Source of the DNA: Meghimatium bilineatum
Taxonomy: Eukaryota > Mollusca > Gastropoda > Stylommatophora > Philomycidae
DNA length: 64,000 bases
Direction of reading: 5' to 3'
NCBI GenBank assembly: GCA_034231615.1
Contig: CM067298.1
Location: 53,410,883 to 53,474,882, forward strand
The stretch's first letter is position 1. Each line of letters begins with the position of its first letter. The notes under the pieces are model-generated. The model was not told the DNA's origin. It saw only the letters and a list, made by a program, of their open reading frames with translations, and did not search any database. Both the position numbers and the translations under genes were made by a program. This document shows, one piece after another, positions 46,201 to 57,299 of the stretch.

Positions 46201-46839
46201 CTAATGGATACATTAGATTATCTCAAGACACATCAAATTTGATAACAATGAATTCTGTGCAACTGTGCAATTTTAATACAAATTTTGCATATTTGCAAAA
46301 TGTGCATATACGAAATGGATTGCTAAAATGTTATATGTATCTGATACTTTTCTATAAATGATAACTATGGGATATGATAGAAACATATGTTAATATTTAA
46401 AAAAACCACTTGTAATGTCATAACTAATTTTGGAAATTGTAGTGGCCATGAAAATGACGCTTAATCAGCGCCAAGAGTCTTTTAGTGAGAGAGACCATTT
46501 AAAGAACAGGTATTCTGTATACTGCAGACGAGATTTTTCACTTGGGTAAGTTTCAATGTCGCGATGAGAAATATATTTAATTCGGATTACTTTATATTTA
46601 CCCATACTACAACAAATGAACGATACGCCTGTAGCAGAAATTACTGTTACATTTCTTTTCCACATAAAATACAATGATTACTACTTTAAAATCGACATTC
46701 GGAGAGACTGCTACGATAAATCCGTTCAATCTAGATACTAATTAATCATAAATCTGTAACGTGGTTATAAAATAATGCACTCATGCAAAATATGAAGCCG
46801 AAATGCTCAGTAATGATGGAGAAAATAGACAATATTGGT
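46201..46839. other. Spacer, nothing recognised
   Basis: No feature recognised. Confidence 0.35.
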
Positions 46840-48190
46840 CGACAACTATTTATGAACCCACTTCTGATTATCCTCTTTGCACTCCAGACATGTCCATAGG
46901 TGTTCAGATCTCCCCTTCAGTAAATCTCTCAGGGTATAACGGCTGATGGTTCCAGTTCTATTTTGGTTCACTGCTCTTTTAAAAAAAAATCTTTGTTAGG
47001 TTTTTCCATGGGCCACTCCTATTCTCACTCCCAATTCGCGAATTATCGATATTATCTCAAACTCATCTGATCGTGCGGACTCACGAAGAGCAATACGTAT
47101 GTCTGCTCGGTCCATAGGCTGACCATCTGTTATGGTTGCGAGGATGGCTAATTGGTCAGTCCGTTCATTTCCCTTCACACCCGCGTGTCCGGGGTAAAAA
47201 ATAAGCGTGAGTTTTCGCAGCGACGCATGCCTTTTAGCTCTCTCTAATGACGCATCCCATCCCCTACGTGCTTCACCTGTTTTTATGTTTTGAATCTTAT
47301 TCTTGACGGCAAATACTTCCATTGTGAGACTGCATATTATTGCAGTAAAAGTTCCACTGACTTCGAGCACTGTTCTTCCGTGTGATCTGGTAGTAAACGC
47401 CCACGCACATCACTGGTGGCGAATGAGCGACACGTCTGTGTAAATAACAACATCTGTGTCCTCGGCATGTTCGCATATGAGTGCCTTGATCTCAGTATCC
47501 GCACTCACAGGGATGTGTTCCTTGTACTCTATATCGAATGTGATGACGGTTTTGACTACCTATTAAAGATCATAGGAATATATATCCATTCCTCGCCAGG
47601 AGCTATGCCTTCTGGGGCACAAATTTGTTTAACGGTATCTTCGGCACGACACATCCACGATTTTCCTCTCTTGAGCCTGCTTTCCCTTCATATGAGAGAA
47701 CTCACTGTGTAGTGGGTGGTCTATGTCAGAACCCAGTTTGTGGTATGCACAGGCATGCAACATATCACTTCTATGAGACATGATCGGAAAATCAAGGAGA
47801 AATTTCATAGTCGCACAGGGTGTCTCTCATGTGCAACCAAGGATTATTTACATCGTCTCATTTTGAATTCTTCTCTCCAGTCTCTCAATCTGTGAGTGAC
47901 TTGAGGTGATAGTAGCGCCTGCATATTCATTGACATGGAGGACAAGAGCTTCATATAAAATTATGAACTGTGATTATTTAGTGTCAGCCGCTGCCATCAC
48001 TCTCAGAGCTGAAAGTCATTTGTTGGCCGTTGTGATAACATGATCAACATGTTCCCTAAAGTACAGACTACGATCAAATAGGACTCACTAGTACTGTAAG
48101 GATAAGTTTCTGAAAAACAATGTACCCTCTCATCTCCATCGTCGGTGACTCAGACTGTACGATGTGATTGTTAAGAGAGAATCATGCCAC
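46840..48190 (-). mobile_element. I-like LINE family L: connection, RNase H and 3' end
   Basis: On the minus strand from 48190: FSLNNHIVQSESPTMEMRGY, a TGERRIQNETM/IILGCT region (47880-47830), HKLGSDIDHPLHSE (47740-47700) and VIYTDVS (about 47450, first RNase H motif, D retained). MEVFAVKNKIQ (47325), FYPGHAGVKGNERTDQLA (47205-47150) and TDGQPMDRADIRIALRESAR follow. The 3' end at about 46845 codes an LECKEDNQ-type zinc end. The RNase H frame 47370-46996 is open for 124 codons. The RT palm lies inverted at 48200-48465. Confidence 0.88.
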
Positions 48191-48199
48191 AGTAGCCTT

Positions 48200-48465
48200 C
48201 GTTTGGATGATCAGTGCCCCACTTGGATCTAATACATGGCTCTACAAGGTCTACAACAGGGATCTCCCCTATCACCCGTAATATTCATTGTCTACACCGT
48301 GACTTTCACACAGAAGCAGCTCGATGGAAGAGGCAGAACACTGTCTTTTGTGGACGATATCCTGATATACAGACAGTGAAGCTTCAGAACAGAAGTTGTC
48401 GGATTACTGTAGAATGAGAGACCGTATTGTCTCCTGGTGTGATGATTCAAAGGCACTGATAGTAA
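48200..48465 (+). mobile_element. LINE L reverse transcriptase segment, inverted
   Basis: The plus strand reads LQGLQQGSPLSPVIFIVYT (48240-48300) and RTLSFVDDILIYRQ (48325-48370), the RT palm with the VDD active site, then YCRMRDRIVSWCDDSKAL in a shifted frame. That is the sequence that should immediately precede FSLNNHIVQ of the minus-strand part beginning at 48190. The order and opposite orientation indicate one insertion with an inverted 5' segment. Confidence 0.82.
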
Positions 48466-48477
48466 TATTTGTTTTAG

Positions 48478-48850
48478 ACCATCTTCGTTTGTTATTAGAG
48501 AACAGTGATGGTCATCAGCATATCTGATTTGTGAGATTAGCAGACCGTCAATAGCAATAGTTTGGAAGTCAGTATATGTCTTGTCGTATTTTACATTTCT
48601 TATTATGTTTTCAGTGTTGATGTTGAACAGGTACAGTGATAGTGTGCATCCTTGTCTAACTCCTTTCTGTACATTAAATCATTCTGATATTGTTCCGTCC
48701 ATTTTTACTGCTGCCTCTTGTGTATGCTACAGCGTTGCGATGAAATATGTGATATGTTTTGAGAATCCCATGTCGATCATAATTTTCCATAATTGGTGAT
48801 GTCGTACACAATCGAATGTCTTGGTGTAGTTCATGAAACATGGGGTGTAG
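48478..48850 (-). mobile_element. RTE-like reverse transcriptase fragment
   Basis: The minus strand reads FMNYTKTFDCVRHHQLWKIM (48835-48780, RT motif A, aspartate retained), then QEAAVKMDGTISE, VQKGVRQGCTLSLYLFN (48672-48620, RT motif B) and QIRYADDHH (about 48530-48505, catalytic ADD). Shifts are few. Endonuclease and post-RT parts are absent. Confidence 0.82.
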
Positions 48851-50059
48851 ATCTCTGTCTATACACAAAATGAGCAATGGAATCACGAGAAAAACCAGAT
48901 GTTTCATTTTAGAATTTGTTTTCCAATTGGCCAATGTTTTATAAAAATCGATGAGGTCTATATAAGTAATGCAATCAAACATTCTCTGTAAATATAAACA
49001 CTACTAACCATATTTTGAACATTGAAAGTTGTGTACATACACCAAACAGGACAAATCAATTTAAATAAACATGTCACCAACAATCCCACCTGTAAGCTAC
49101 TAAAGACCTTGTTTGCGAGTTCCCACGACTGAGTGAATGAAGTTTTCTCTGGAGGCGCGTAAGAAAAAAGAAGAAGCTGGACTCCAAATAAAGGAACAAG
49201 CAGCACGACAGCTTTGACTGCTCGCCTGGGGAAATACAAGATCAGATTATGTTAACGTTATCTTCAGGGGCTCTCAACCTTCAACCTTTTTCTTTATTCG
49301 TGACTCACGTTCAGAAGAAATTGGTAACATTGGACTTTATAAAAATAGTTTCAGATTTTTTCGAGGAATTGCATAATGTACCTCAGTATGCAATTTTAAA
49401 ATAAGTTACTTTTGTGTCAATACGTAGTGGGGTCCGTTGTCCTCCAATTATCAAATTTCTGCTTAACGTAATCCCAATTATTTATCTTTCACATTCGAAT
49501 AAGACATTCTAGAGTCAATAGCCATTTAAACCATATCAGACCCCAGCAACTACCCATATAAGACAATGATGTCATCCCTTATTAGGTGCATTTCCATCTC
49601 AACATTCAAAAAATAAAAATAAATAAAAACACCTAGCAGTCAATAACTCACTTTACGTATCAAGAAGCGAACTTCAGAAGACTTGCACATTAATAAGAAT
49701 AACATTGAGCTGCTGAGATGAGAACTACTGAGCCGCAATTGAATATTGACAACAACAAGAAAAACAATTCTCTGCCTGCAACATAACTTTGTGGCTCCAG
49801 ATGAGACATTTGGCCTACATTAGAAAGGTCTCAGTTGCTCGTCACATATAACTGCAACCCCCTAGTGGACGGTTTGCCAATATAGTGAAACTTTCCTCTT
49901 GTGGAAACCGAAAACAATTGGTTTAGACAATTGTATTTTAACCCTCTGAGTATGTGATGGTTTATGTTAGGGTAGATTTGCATAACATTAAGTGTTGGGG
50001 TTGTTATGTTTGCACTAATCTATGGATAGGTATACCCACATATATCGAAACTTGTTTGA
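48851..50059. other. Spacer; possible hAT-like end at 49265
   Basis: CAGGGGCTCTCAACC and CAACCTTTTT at 49265-49290 resemble one terminus of a hAT element of the CAGGGGTTCTCAACC type, but no opposite terminus was found. The 93-codon minus frame at 48958-49239 is not recognised. Confidence 0.3.
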
Positions 50060-50775
50060 GAGTAGTTATATCACGTAACAAGGAATGCAGAGAATGGTAT
50101 ACCACAGCTGTGGAGAAAGAAATGCAGGCTTTGGTCAGTGAGAATACCAAAGAGGGCGAATGCGATTATATACACTGATGGATCTGTGATTAGACATGTA
50201 TGCAGTCTTTGCTGTTACTGCGAGTAGCATGTCCATGGAAATTATAGCGGTGACTAGGGCATTTGAGTGGGTAGGCACACAGAAGGTAACGCAGGTCTGC
50301 ATCTTGAGTGATTCTATGAGTATGATTAGGATGGTACAAGTGGGTCTCGTTCGCGAACAGTGGATTGAGTCCTGGAGAAAGGCGACGCTGAAAGTGGTTA
50401 CATTTATTTTCATGCAGGAACATGTGGGTGTTTGAGGCAATGAAATAATAGATCAACTGGTGCCATGCGCGATTTTGGCACAGGGCGATGGGGCAATGGA
50501 TGGCGCTGATGTTCTAAGCTCCTTAAGAGATATAACACGCGAGAGTGAGAATAGTGTGTGTTATGATTTCTTTTCAATGGCCACGATTAAAGATCAGTGT
50601 TTGAAATGCGGTGTTGCTAGAAGTGAATATTTTGTAGGACGCAGAAGAATGATGGTCAACCAGCAAAACGCATGTACTGTCAGCAGAAGTGTAATGGCGA
50701 ATACAATCCTAGATAGATAGGGGCAACTATTGATGTGTCCACTTTGCAGTGATGGTGAACAGACGACTAACTAAC
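50060..50775 (+). mobile_element. I-like LINE family L RNase H and 3' end
   Basis: IYTDGSVIRH (50165-50195, spanning a frameshift, first RNase H motif), MEIIAVTRAFEWVGTQKV, ILSDSMSMIRMVQVGLVREQ, and FIFMQEHVGV then a stop and GNEIIDQL. ISRRS/TILDR-like residues and CPLCSDGEQTTN precede the stop at about 50772. The stop within GV(stop)GNE inactivates it. Three L copies share the CSD..QTTN ending. Confidence 0.85.
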
Positions 50776-51018
50776 AATGGAGAAACTTTCCTCACCTAAA
50801 TTGTTTAAATGGATACGATAGTTTTGTTGTCAAAAAATTAGGAATTTATATAAATAAAAGAATCTCTCAAACCCTTTACTACATTTGTGCCACGCCGTAT
50901 TTATTTCCTGATATCGCATTCAATAGTATACATTTGTGGACATCGATCGCTTTCGTCAAGATTATAAAGAACAAGGTTTACAAGCATGAGTTATACTCTT
51001 TAGCCATTTTCAGACAGA
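50776..51018. other. Spacer
   Basis: Nothing recognised. Confidence 0.3.
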
Positions 51019-51447
51019 CTTTCTACTGGAAATGGAAAGCGACTTTATTGTGCTAAAATTACAATAGACAGATGCATAAGTTGCGGTTTTTTCTGAATAA
51101 CACACGCGTTATATTACTTGAAAAAGTGTTTTATTTGTCTCAACATTTCTCTTGATTTCATATTGTTTATTATAAAACCTGACGTTTTCTACGCGATGCA
51201 TATCTTCGTTTATAAAATAGGAACATTATCGTATGCTAGAACTTTCTCTCCAAACATTAAAAAAAATATTAATTCTTCTCTACTCTGACATGCAGTAAAT
51301 AATTTGAAATCAAGAGAAATGGTGGGACAAATAAAACACTTTTTCAAGTAATATAACGCGTTTGTTATTTAGAAAAAGCCGCAAAATATGCATCTGCCTA
51401 TTGCAATTTTAGCACAATAAAGTCGCTTTCCATTTCCAGCAGAACGT
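51019..51447. mobile_element. Nonautonomous DNA transposon with about 150-bp terminal inverted repeats
   Basis: Left arm 51019-51169 and right arm 51295-51447 are reverse complements over about 150 bp with scattered mismatches. Examples are TGGAAATGGAAAGCGACTTT against its complement at 51420-51439, and GCGTTATATTACTTGAAAAA against 51340-51359. A 125-bp centre separates them. Long arms and no coding capacity suggest a foldback-type MITE. Ends are uncertain by a few bases and no clear target duplication was found. Confidence 0.85.
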
Positions 51448-51817
51448 TTTCATGCCTTTGAATAAACATCGGATGACGATGAAGCAATCCCTTTATCTGA
51501 GACATTGATAGTCCATATCCTTTCACACAAAAGCACCGGAAGTGACACCTGAAATGTATAAGGTTGTTTGCCTCAAAGGAATGGTTGTGTTTTGGGATTT
51601 ATGTCTAGTCCCTGAATGCAGACATTCCAGTGTGACAGAATCCAGTATCATCACCTTATGCCAGGAGTGTAACATATACCACTGGGTCAACCACTTCGTC
51701 ACTATAGTAGAGTCACCAACATAATTACGCGACTTTGTGTACTTACTACTCCTGTATCTATAAAACAATGCAGTTTTTGTCTGTCCACGTGGTTGATTCA
51801 GCGATCTCCTAAACTCA
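51448..51817. other. Spacer, nothing recognised
   Basis: No feature recognised. Confidence 0.35.
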
Positions 51818-52805
51818 ATTCAATTCAATAAAACCCAAAACCCTTCAGGGTCGTAGGGGTACCACTTTGGAAGCTTCAGCACACAGAGTCCTCCAGCGAA
51901 TTCTATCCTCAGCGATGCGGATGAGTGTGGAAATATCTAGCCCTGTCCATTCCTTGATGCTGTCTGTCCATGTCTTTATTTGTCCTCCTCTGCTTCTTCC
52001 ACCCTCGACAGTTCCCTGCAGTATTGTTTTTGACAAGGAATCGTGCCTGCATACATGTCCGAACCATGCTAGTTTTCGTCGTTTCACTATTGAAAGCAAT
52101 GGCTCCTGGACACCTGCACACATCTCTACTTTATTTCTTACGTACACATTGGTCTTATGTTCCCTATAGGAAATTCGTAGAATTCTTCTGTAGCATTTAT
52201 ACTCGAAAGCCTGTAATCTTCTCTCCATGTCCGCAGTGAGTGTCCAACTCTCACAACCATACAACACAACAGAAAGCACCAGCGACCTATACAGTTTGAT
52301 TTTCACTCCAACACTGATGTTGTTTTTCCAAATCACAGTTAGCCTTGACAAGGACGCTAAAGCCATCTCCAGCCGTATTTTTAGTTCTGCTTTGTATTTA
52401 CCATCGCTGCATATACTGGATCCGAGGTATTTGAAGGTATTCACCTCTTCAAGCTTATGTCCATTCATCATGATATTAGTCTGGTTTTCTGTGTCTCTGC
52501 TGGTTACCAAGATTCTGCTCTTATCTGAATTGATTTCCATTCCGTACTTGCTGGTAACTTTTTCTAACTTTGATGTTAATAATTGCAATGATTGTTCTGA
52601 CCCAGCTATAAGATCAATATCATCAGCGAAACGCAAGTTGCAAATAGGGCGACCTCCGATCGATATAGACGTGTTGTAGTCATGTAATGTCTCTTGTATG
52701 ATGTGCTCTAAGTACATGTTAAAAAGTACTGGGGACATTATGCATCCCTGTCCAACTCCCACAGTTGTTTTGAAGAACTCTCCAATTGTATTGTGTGACA
52801 AAAGA
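51818..52805 (-). mobile_element. RTE family G, RT palm to 3' end, long open frame
   Basis: One minus frame (part of 52948-51845) is open throughout: TTVGVGQGCIMSPVLFNMYL (RT motif B), NLRFADDIDLIAGSEQ (FADD active site), KYGMEINSDKSRILV, VNTFKYLGSSICSDGKYKAE, VLYGCESWTLTADMERRLQA, VKRRKLAWFGHVCRHDSLSK and GGRSRGGQIKTWTDSIKEW. It then terminates. The 3' end has TACGACCCTGAAGGGTTTTG and an ATTGAATTG tail. The absence of stops in over 300 codons makes this the youngest-looking LINE of the window. Endonuclease and RT N-terminus are missing; codons upstream of about 52805 come from flanking sequence and a (TA)n tract. Confidence 0.93.
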
Positions 52806-52860
52806 AGATAAATGAATATAGTAAAGACCGAATTAATGAAGATAGAAAGAACAGAAACAC

Positions 52861-52863
<3 letters not shown>

Positions 52864-52898
<35 letters not shown>
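52864..52898. repeat. (TA)n microsatellite
   Basis: TA run of about 35 bp, upstream of the 5' truncation of LINE G. Confidence 0.95.
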
Positions 52899-52940
52899 CT
52901 TGGAAACAACAGAATTAAACAAGTGACATAATTCATATAC

Positions 52941-53432
52941 ATCATCATCAGGTGTCATGCCTGGTGGCGTAGGCGGTCATGGCTCTCCACAGCTCTCTGT
53001 CCACAGTATTATGTATCAAAGTCGTTGTTGTTTCCTTGCCGTGCCAGGTTGTCTAACTGTCTAATATTTTCTCACGTTGTCGCCCTCTGTCTCTGGTGCC
53101 TTCAATCTTGCCTGTTGTGATTATGTTCTCTAAATCTGCCTGTCTCATGAAGTGGCCAAAAAAAAAGAAGATTGATTTTTTCGTATATTGTTGATTAAGG
53201 TCCGTTTGGCATTTAACTCTTTTAACACCCCTACATTCGTTTTTCTGGAAGTCCATTTTATTCTCAGCATTCTTCTGTAGAACCACATCTCTGTTGCCTC
53301 CAATCTCCCACTTTCCAGTTTGTTTATTGTCCAAGACTCGCACCCATATGTTAGTATAGGGGTTATATAGCCCTGCAGAACTCTCTTTCTCACCTCTAAT
53401 GACGAGGTCATATTACACAGTATAATTTTCAT
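52941..53432 (-). mobile_element. RTE family I post-RT domain and 3' end
   Basis: The minus strand reads LQGYITPILTYGCESWTINK, MWFYRRMLRIKWTSRKTNVG, a frameshift at a homopolymer (53158-53166), GHFMRQADLENIITTGKIEG and RDRGRQREKILDS. It continues LTTWHGKETTTTLIHN and RELWRAMTAYATRHDT before stops. The 3' tail is a (GAT)n (52941-52950). Copies: 63865-64000 and the scrap at 3848. Confidence 0.88.
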
Positions 53433-53489
53433 TTTTCTGAATGTTGTTTTTGCCTGTCATATTCTGCATTTTATGTTTGTTGACTATAT

Positions 53490-54045
53490 ACATAGGAAGC
53501 AATATAACAGCAGACGGCATTAATAGCGAAGAAACAGACAATAGATGTAGTAAAGCATACCAAGCCCTAGGCCAAATGACACCAAATTTCAAATACAAAA
53601 ATATAGATTTAAACACCAAAATAACACTATTCAAAAAGATTATTATGTCAACGCTGTGTCACCAATGCCATACATGTGCATCGACAGCACAAGACAAATG
53701 TAAACTTGTGACAGCTGAAATGGCATGTTTACGCAGAATCCTAAAAATATCACTAAGAGACAGAGTGAGAAATGAGATCATTAGACAAAGAACCGGCACC
53801 ACCCCAATCTTTGAGTATATTAAGAGACAATAGACCAAATGATGTGCATACATCAGCAGACTACTATCAGACAGCATACCACAGCAAACTATACTATATA
53901 GACACAGTGAAGGCAGACCTAGAGGCCGACAACGGAAACGATGGACCACCGAAATATGAGAGGCGACAAATTCCACAATATACTCAGCTCACACGAGTGC
54001 TAACTCTTCTATCCTCACGCTGATAGGAAACAAAGGGTTTACAGA
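53490..54045 (+). mobile_element. RTE family K post-RT domain and 3' end
   Basis: IYIGSNITADGINSEETDNR, CSKAYQALGQMTPNF, AEMACLRRILKISLRDRVRN and TGTTPIFEYIKRQ, then frame changes. The 3' end is GGAAACAAAGGGTTTACAGA followed by an ATAGATATAGATATATAGA tail. It matches 19035-19755 (minus). Catalytic domains are missing. Confidence 0.85.
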
Positions 54046-54284
54046 ATAGATATAGATATATAGACTCCAAGTATATACATACTGACCAATGAAAACCACG
54101 ACAATAATACAATATTTAAAGAATGAAATACTGTACGGATATCTTCTACCGTTCTACTGCCGTGAGTCTCGTTTCAGTAGATGTATTGGGTGCCTATATA
54201 GTCTCTGTGCACTTACCTCACACAGACCCACACTAAATACAATTCGTATGATGCAATGTCACGAGCGATGAAAATGAGCGCACG
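54046..54284. other. Spacer
   Basis: Nothing recognised. Confidence 0.3.
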
Positions 54285-54512
54285 GTGATTCTGCAGATAT
54301 CCATTATTTTAAAAAGAAATGTCGTTACACTGGTATTATTTGACTTCAAACATAGTGCTTTGACATGTGAAGGTAAGTATATATTCGTTACTAAAAAGGT
54401 ATCACATTTGATAGATTCAGGTAAATTGAAGAGAGTAGCATTTGGAATGCAGTATATGCTGGAAAACGATTTACTCATAAACTACACGGAGTTTGAAATC
54501 GGTAGGCTATAG
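54285..54512 (+). other. Unrecognised 75-codon open frame next to a hAT element
   Basis: The translation includes LDSGKLKRV-like and MQYMLENDLLINYTEFEIGR text (VSHLIDSGKLKRVAFGMQYM), of ordinary composition. No domain is recognised. It ends just before the hAT element. A minus frame with MHEVELVIGNLAHINTLHFE lies beyond the element (54860-54713). Either could be part of an unknown repeat. Confidence 0.2.
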
Positions 54513-54709
54513 CAGGGGTCGGCAACCTTTTGCTAACTGTGTGCCAACTTAATTAAGGTTTCAAAGTATTCAGAATGCCGAAATGAGCGAGGAAACCGCT
54601 CTAATCGATTTAGAATCAACTTTATACAGGAAACGTGAAGAGTCTGCGTGCATTTGAAATTGCTTGACGTGCCAAGTGTGGCACGCGTGCCATAGGTTGC
54701 CGACCCCTG
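54513..54709 (-). mobile_element. hAT-type nonautonomous element, 8-bp target duplication
   Basis: Termini CAGGGGTCGGCAACC and GGTTGCCGACCCCTG are perfect inverted repeats. GGCTATAG (54505-54512) and GGATATAG (54710-54717) form an 8-bp duplication with one mismatch. The 197-bp body equals 21744-21919 in reverse orientation and keeps a GGCACGCGTGCCACACTT-like segment missing there. Confidence 0.93.
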
Positions 54710-54860
54710 GGATATAGCATCCGTCAAATAAATAACAGTCTAAGTCTTTATTTACTAAGGCGGTTATATTGTCTAGGCTCTCAATCTGTACTTCGAAGAA
54801 TTCAAAATGAAGGGTATTAATATGAGCTAGGTTACCTATAACTAATTCAACTTCGTGCAT

Positions 54861-55169
54861 AAAACATATATTTACTGATATACATGCCTACGAGGTAATG
54901 AGAAACAAACAAACTTGCATCTAGAGACAGATGATTAAATAAAGTAGATTTGCTGAAACTGCTTCACAAATATATGCTAAAGACGGACACTGTGATTTAT
55001 TACATTTTGAACAATGATTAGGGAAACTTGGAATTAAATGTGGTACTAATAGAAATTTCTATCCAATTGTGAAGGATTATAAGTGTATAGAATCAGCGAA
55101 CAACATAAACTATACGTGTAAATATTTTCAACATCTTCAGAGGAGTCACATCATCTTTGGATCTACATG
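54861..55169. other. Spacer, nothing recognised
   Basis: No feature recognised. Confidence 0.35.
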
Positions 55170-55984
55170 GGTACACTGATCTATTGTCTGACCCCAGGTA
55201 AATAATGGTCATAATATCCAGGCTTGCCGTTAAGCATAGGGGTGGTGACTGGGAGCTTTAGTTGTCTGTCCAAGACCAGATGTGTCGCCTTGGCTGCGTT
55301 GAACCCATATTTGTTAATGGTTGTCTTGATGTTATCTATCCATCTTGTTCTAGGTCTTATTCTGGCCTTGCATCCGGAACTTCTTATGCTATATGTTCTT
55401 GTTTGTAATTAGTTATGATTCATTCTCATAAGGTGTCCATTGTATTTGTTGTTTATCGGTGTCTTCTGTGCATGGTCGTATACCGATCGATTCTTCTCAT
55501 GATTCGATCATTTCTCATTTTGTGTAGTTTTGTCACTCTTGCAGCTTTTCTCAGACATGTCATCTCACATGTTGTAAGTAAGTTTTCTCTGCTGGGCTGC
55601 TGTCAGCGCACATGTCTGGCATTCATAGCAGAGTTCTTGCTTGAAAATAATGTTTATCATGTGTCTCTTGATTTCCATCGTGATCATTGGGTTGAGTAAT
55701 GAGCAGTAATGGTGATAGCTGGTATGTCATTATGTTTGCTTTATGGCATCTTGTCTCAATCTCTCTAATTTCCATTGTATGTGAATATACCTCCCAGGTA
55801 TTTAAATTTGGAGGTTTGTTTCACTTTAGTTTAGTTTTTTATGTTCACTGGATTTGGTGATTTGGTGATTTTCATTACTTCTTTTTTTCACGTATTTATT
55901 TCCATGTTATACTTGGTGCATGTTGTAATGGGTGCATTAATATGATTTTGTAACTTATGTTCCTCTTCGTATATTTATATACAT
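55170..55984 (-). mobile_element. LINE family A 3' end
   Basis: The text of 55220-55440 follows 530-745 closely (GTTAAGCATAGGGGTGG, GATGTGTCGCC, TTGATGTTATCTATCCA, TCATTCTCATAAGGTG). Further upstream on the minus strand FKYLGGIFT-like coding occurs near 55800. The 3' end is the CTGGGGTCAGACAATAGAT region. Truncated at about 55984, where family J begins. Confidence 0.8.
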
Positions 55985-56680
55985 ATCAGTCAGTCAGTTC
56001 CTCTTTTGCCAAGTGTGACACATAGGGCGGATGTCATAGTTATCCATGCATGTTGGTCAGTTGCCAAGGATTGCAGGTCTTGTTCATTTATGCCTGTTGA
56101 TTTTAATTCATTCATAACAGTTCCTCTCAGTGTTGTTTTTGGACTTCCCTGTTCTTTTTCCAGTCTGGTGTCCACATGAAGGCTTGTCGTAGAATTATAT
56201 CTTCTTTCATTCTATGTATGTGGCCGATGTATGTCCAGCGTCGTTTTCTGATGATGTTCGTTACATATTCGTGTTTTGTCTCCTCTCTTAGTATGTCGTT
56301 TGATTTGAAATCTGTCCAATTAGTATTTGTGATTTTTCTGAGGCATCTATTCTCGAAGGCAACTAACTTCTTATCCATTATTGCGGTAGATTTCCAACTT
56401 TCACATCCATATGCCAACGATGGAATCACACGTGCACTGAATAGTCGCAGTTTGATGTGTTTAGTCGCAGTTTTTTGCGATCTTTGATCTCCAGATGTTT
56501 GAAAGTTTGTTAAAGGAGTTGGAGGCGAGAGCGATTCGAGTCTTGATTTCTGAGTTGATATCCCCCTCTGCTGTATCTCTCTTCTAAAATATACGAAATT
56601 TGAAACGTTGTCTAGTATATTATCTCTAGTTTAATAGTTTAATTGATTCTGTCAGGCCGGTAAAGTTCATATATATATGA
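55985..56680 (-). mobile_element. RTE family J 3' end
   Basis: Minus frames read SLAYGCESWKSTAIMDKKLV, FENRCLRKITNTNWTDFKS, KHEYVTNIIRKRRWTYIGHI and LKSTGINEQDLQSLATDQHA, terminating after TLGKRGTD. The 3' tail is (CTGA)n at 55987-55999. Upstream text (56510-56670) matches 61640-61790. It abuts LINE A at the tail; an AT-rich flank prevents a firm target duplication. Confidence 0.88.
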
Positions 56681-57299
56681 CACGATTGCACACTTTATGT
56701 TGTCTTCAAAAGTCTGGGATAATATTGAGTGGTAACGCTGATCAGTTGTAAACAATGACATTGCGTGCCGTGGTGCTGTGTAACCTTGTTCTAAATGAAA
56801 TTAGAGTAGGCGCCAGATTTAAATTACCTAGAAGTATACACTTCCGCAAGTTTCAATTTCCTTCGTGATTGCTTCGTTCTGTTGTAATCATTCTTTATTG
56901 GATGATCCGCTCAGTAACACTGCGCATCTTAACAAAGCAAACGTAATGGAACAGAAATAGACTACCCCAATATATGGTCTATATTTTCAGTGCTATTAAC
57001 AACCATGTAGTCTCTATATAGACAGCGGTTTCCGGTTTCCAGTACAAGATGGAGGTTGTGTATTCTCCTATTTGCGATGGACTGTTGAAAGACGGATTAA
57101 CAACCCATCTTTGTAGAATCTCCCATTTTTAATGAAATTGTGTTTAGCGGTGGTATTATTATTTTCTGTACTTTTTAAGAATGTAAATAGTGTCCAAGAT
57201 TGGAAACCATTATTTAGGATTTGTGTTTAACAATGTTTTCAGTTCGCGTTAATTTGTTAGACTGTAAAAAGTGTTCTGAAATTGCACACTGGAAAGTAA
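56681..57299. other. Spacer, nothing recognised
   Basis: No feature recognised. Confidence 0.35.

Noticed and set aside
52800..52900. General rule that LINE 5' truncations occur at (TA)n tracts (52864, 35062, 62187)
   Set aside because: Only the LINE M case is directly adjacent; the other two are separated by about 60-100 bp, and TA tracts are frequent here.
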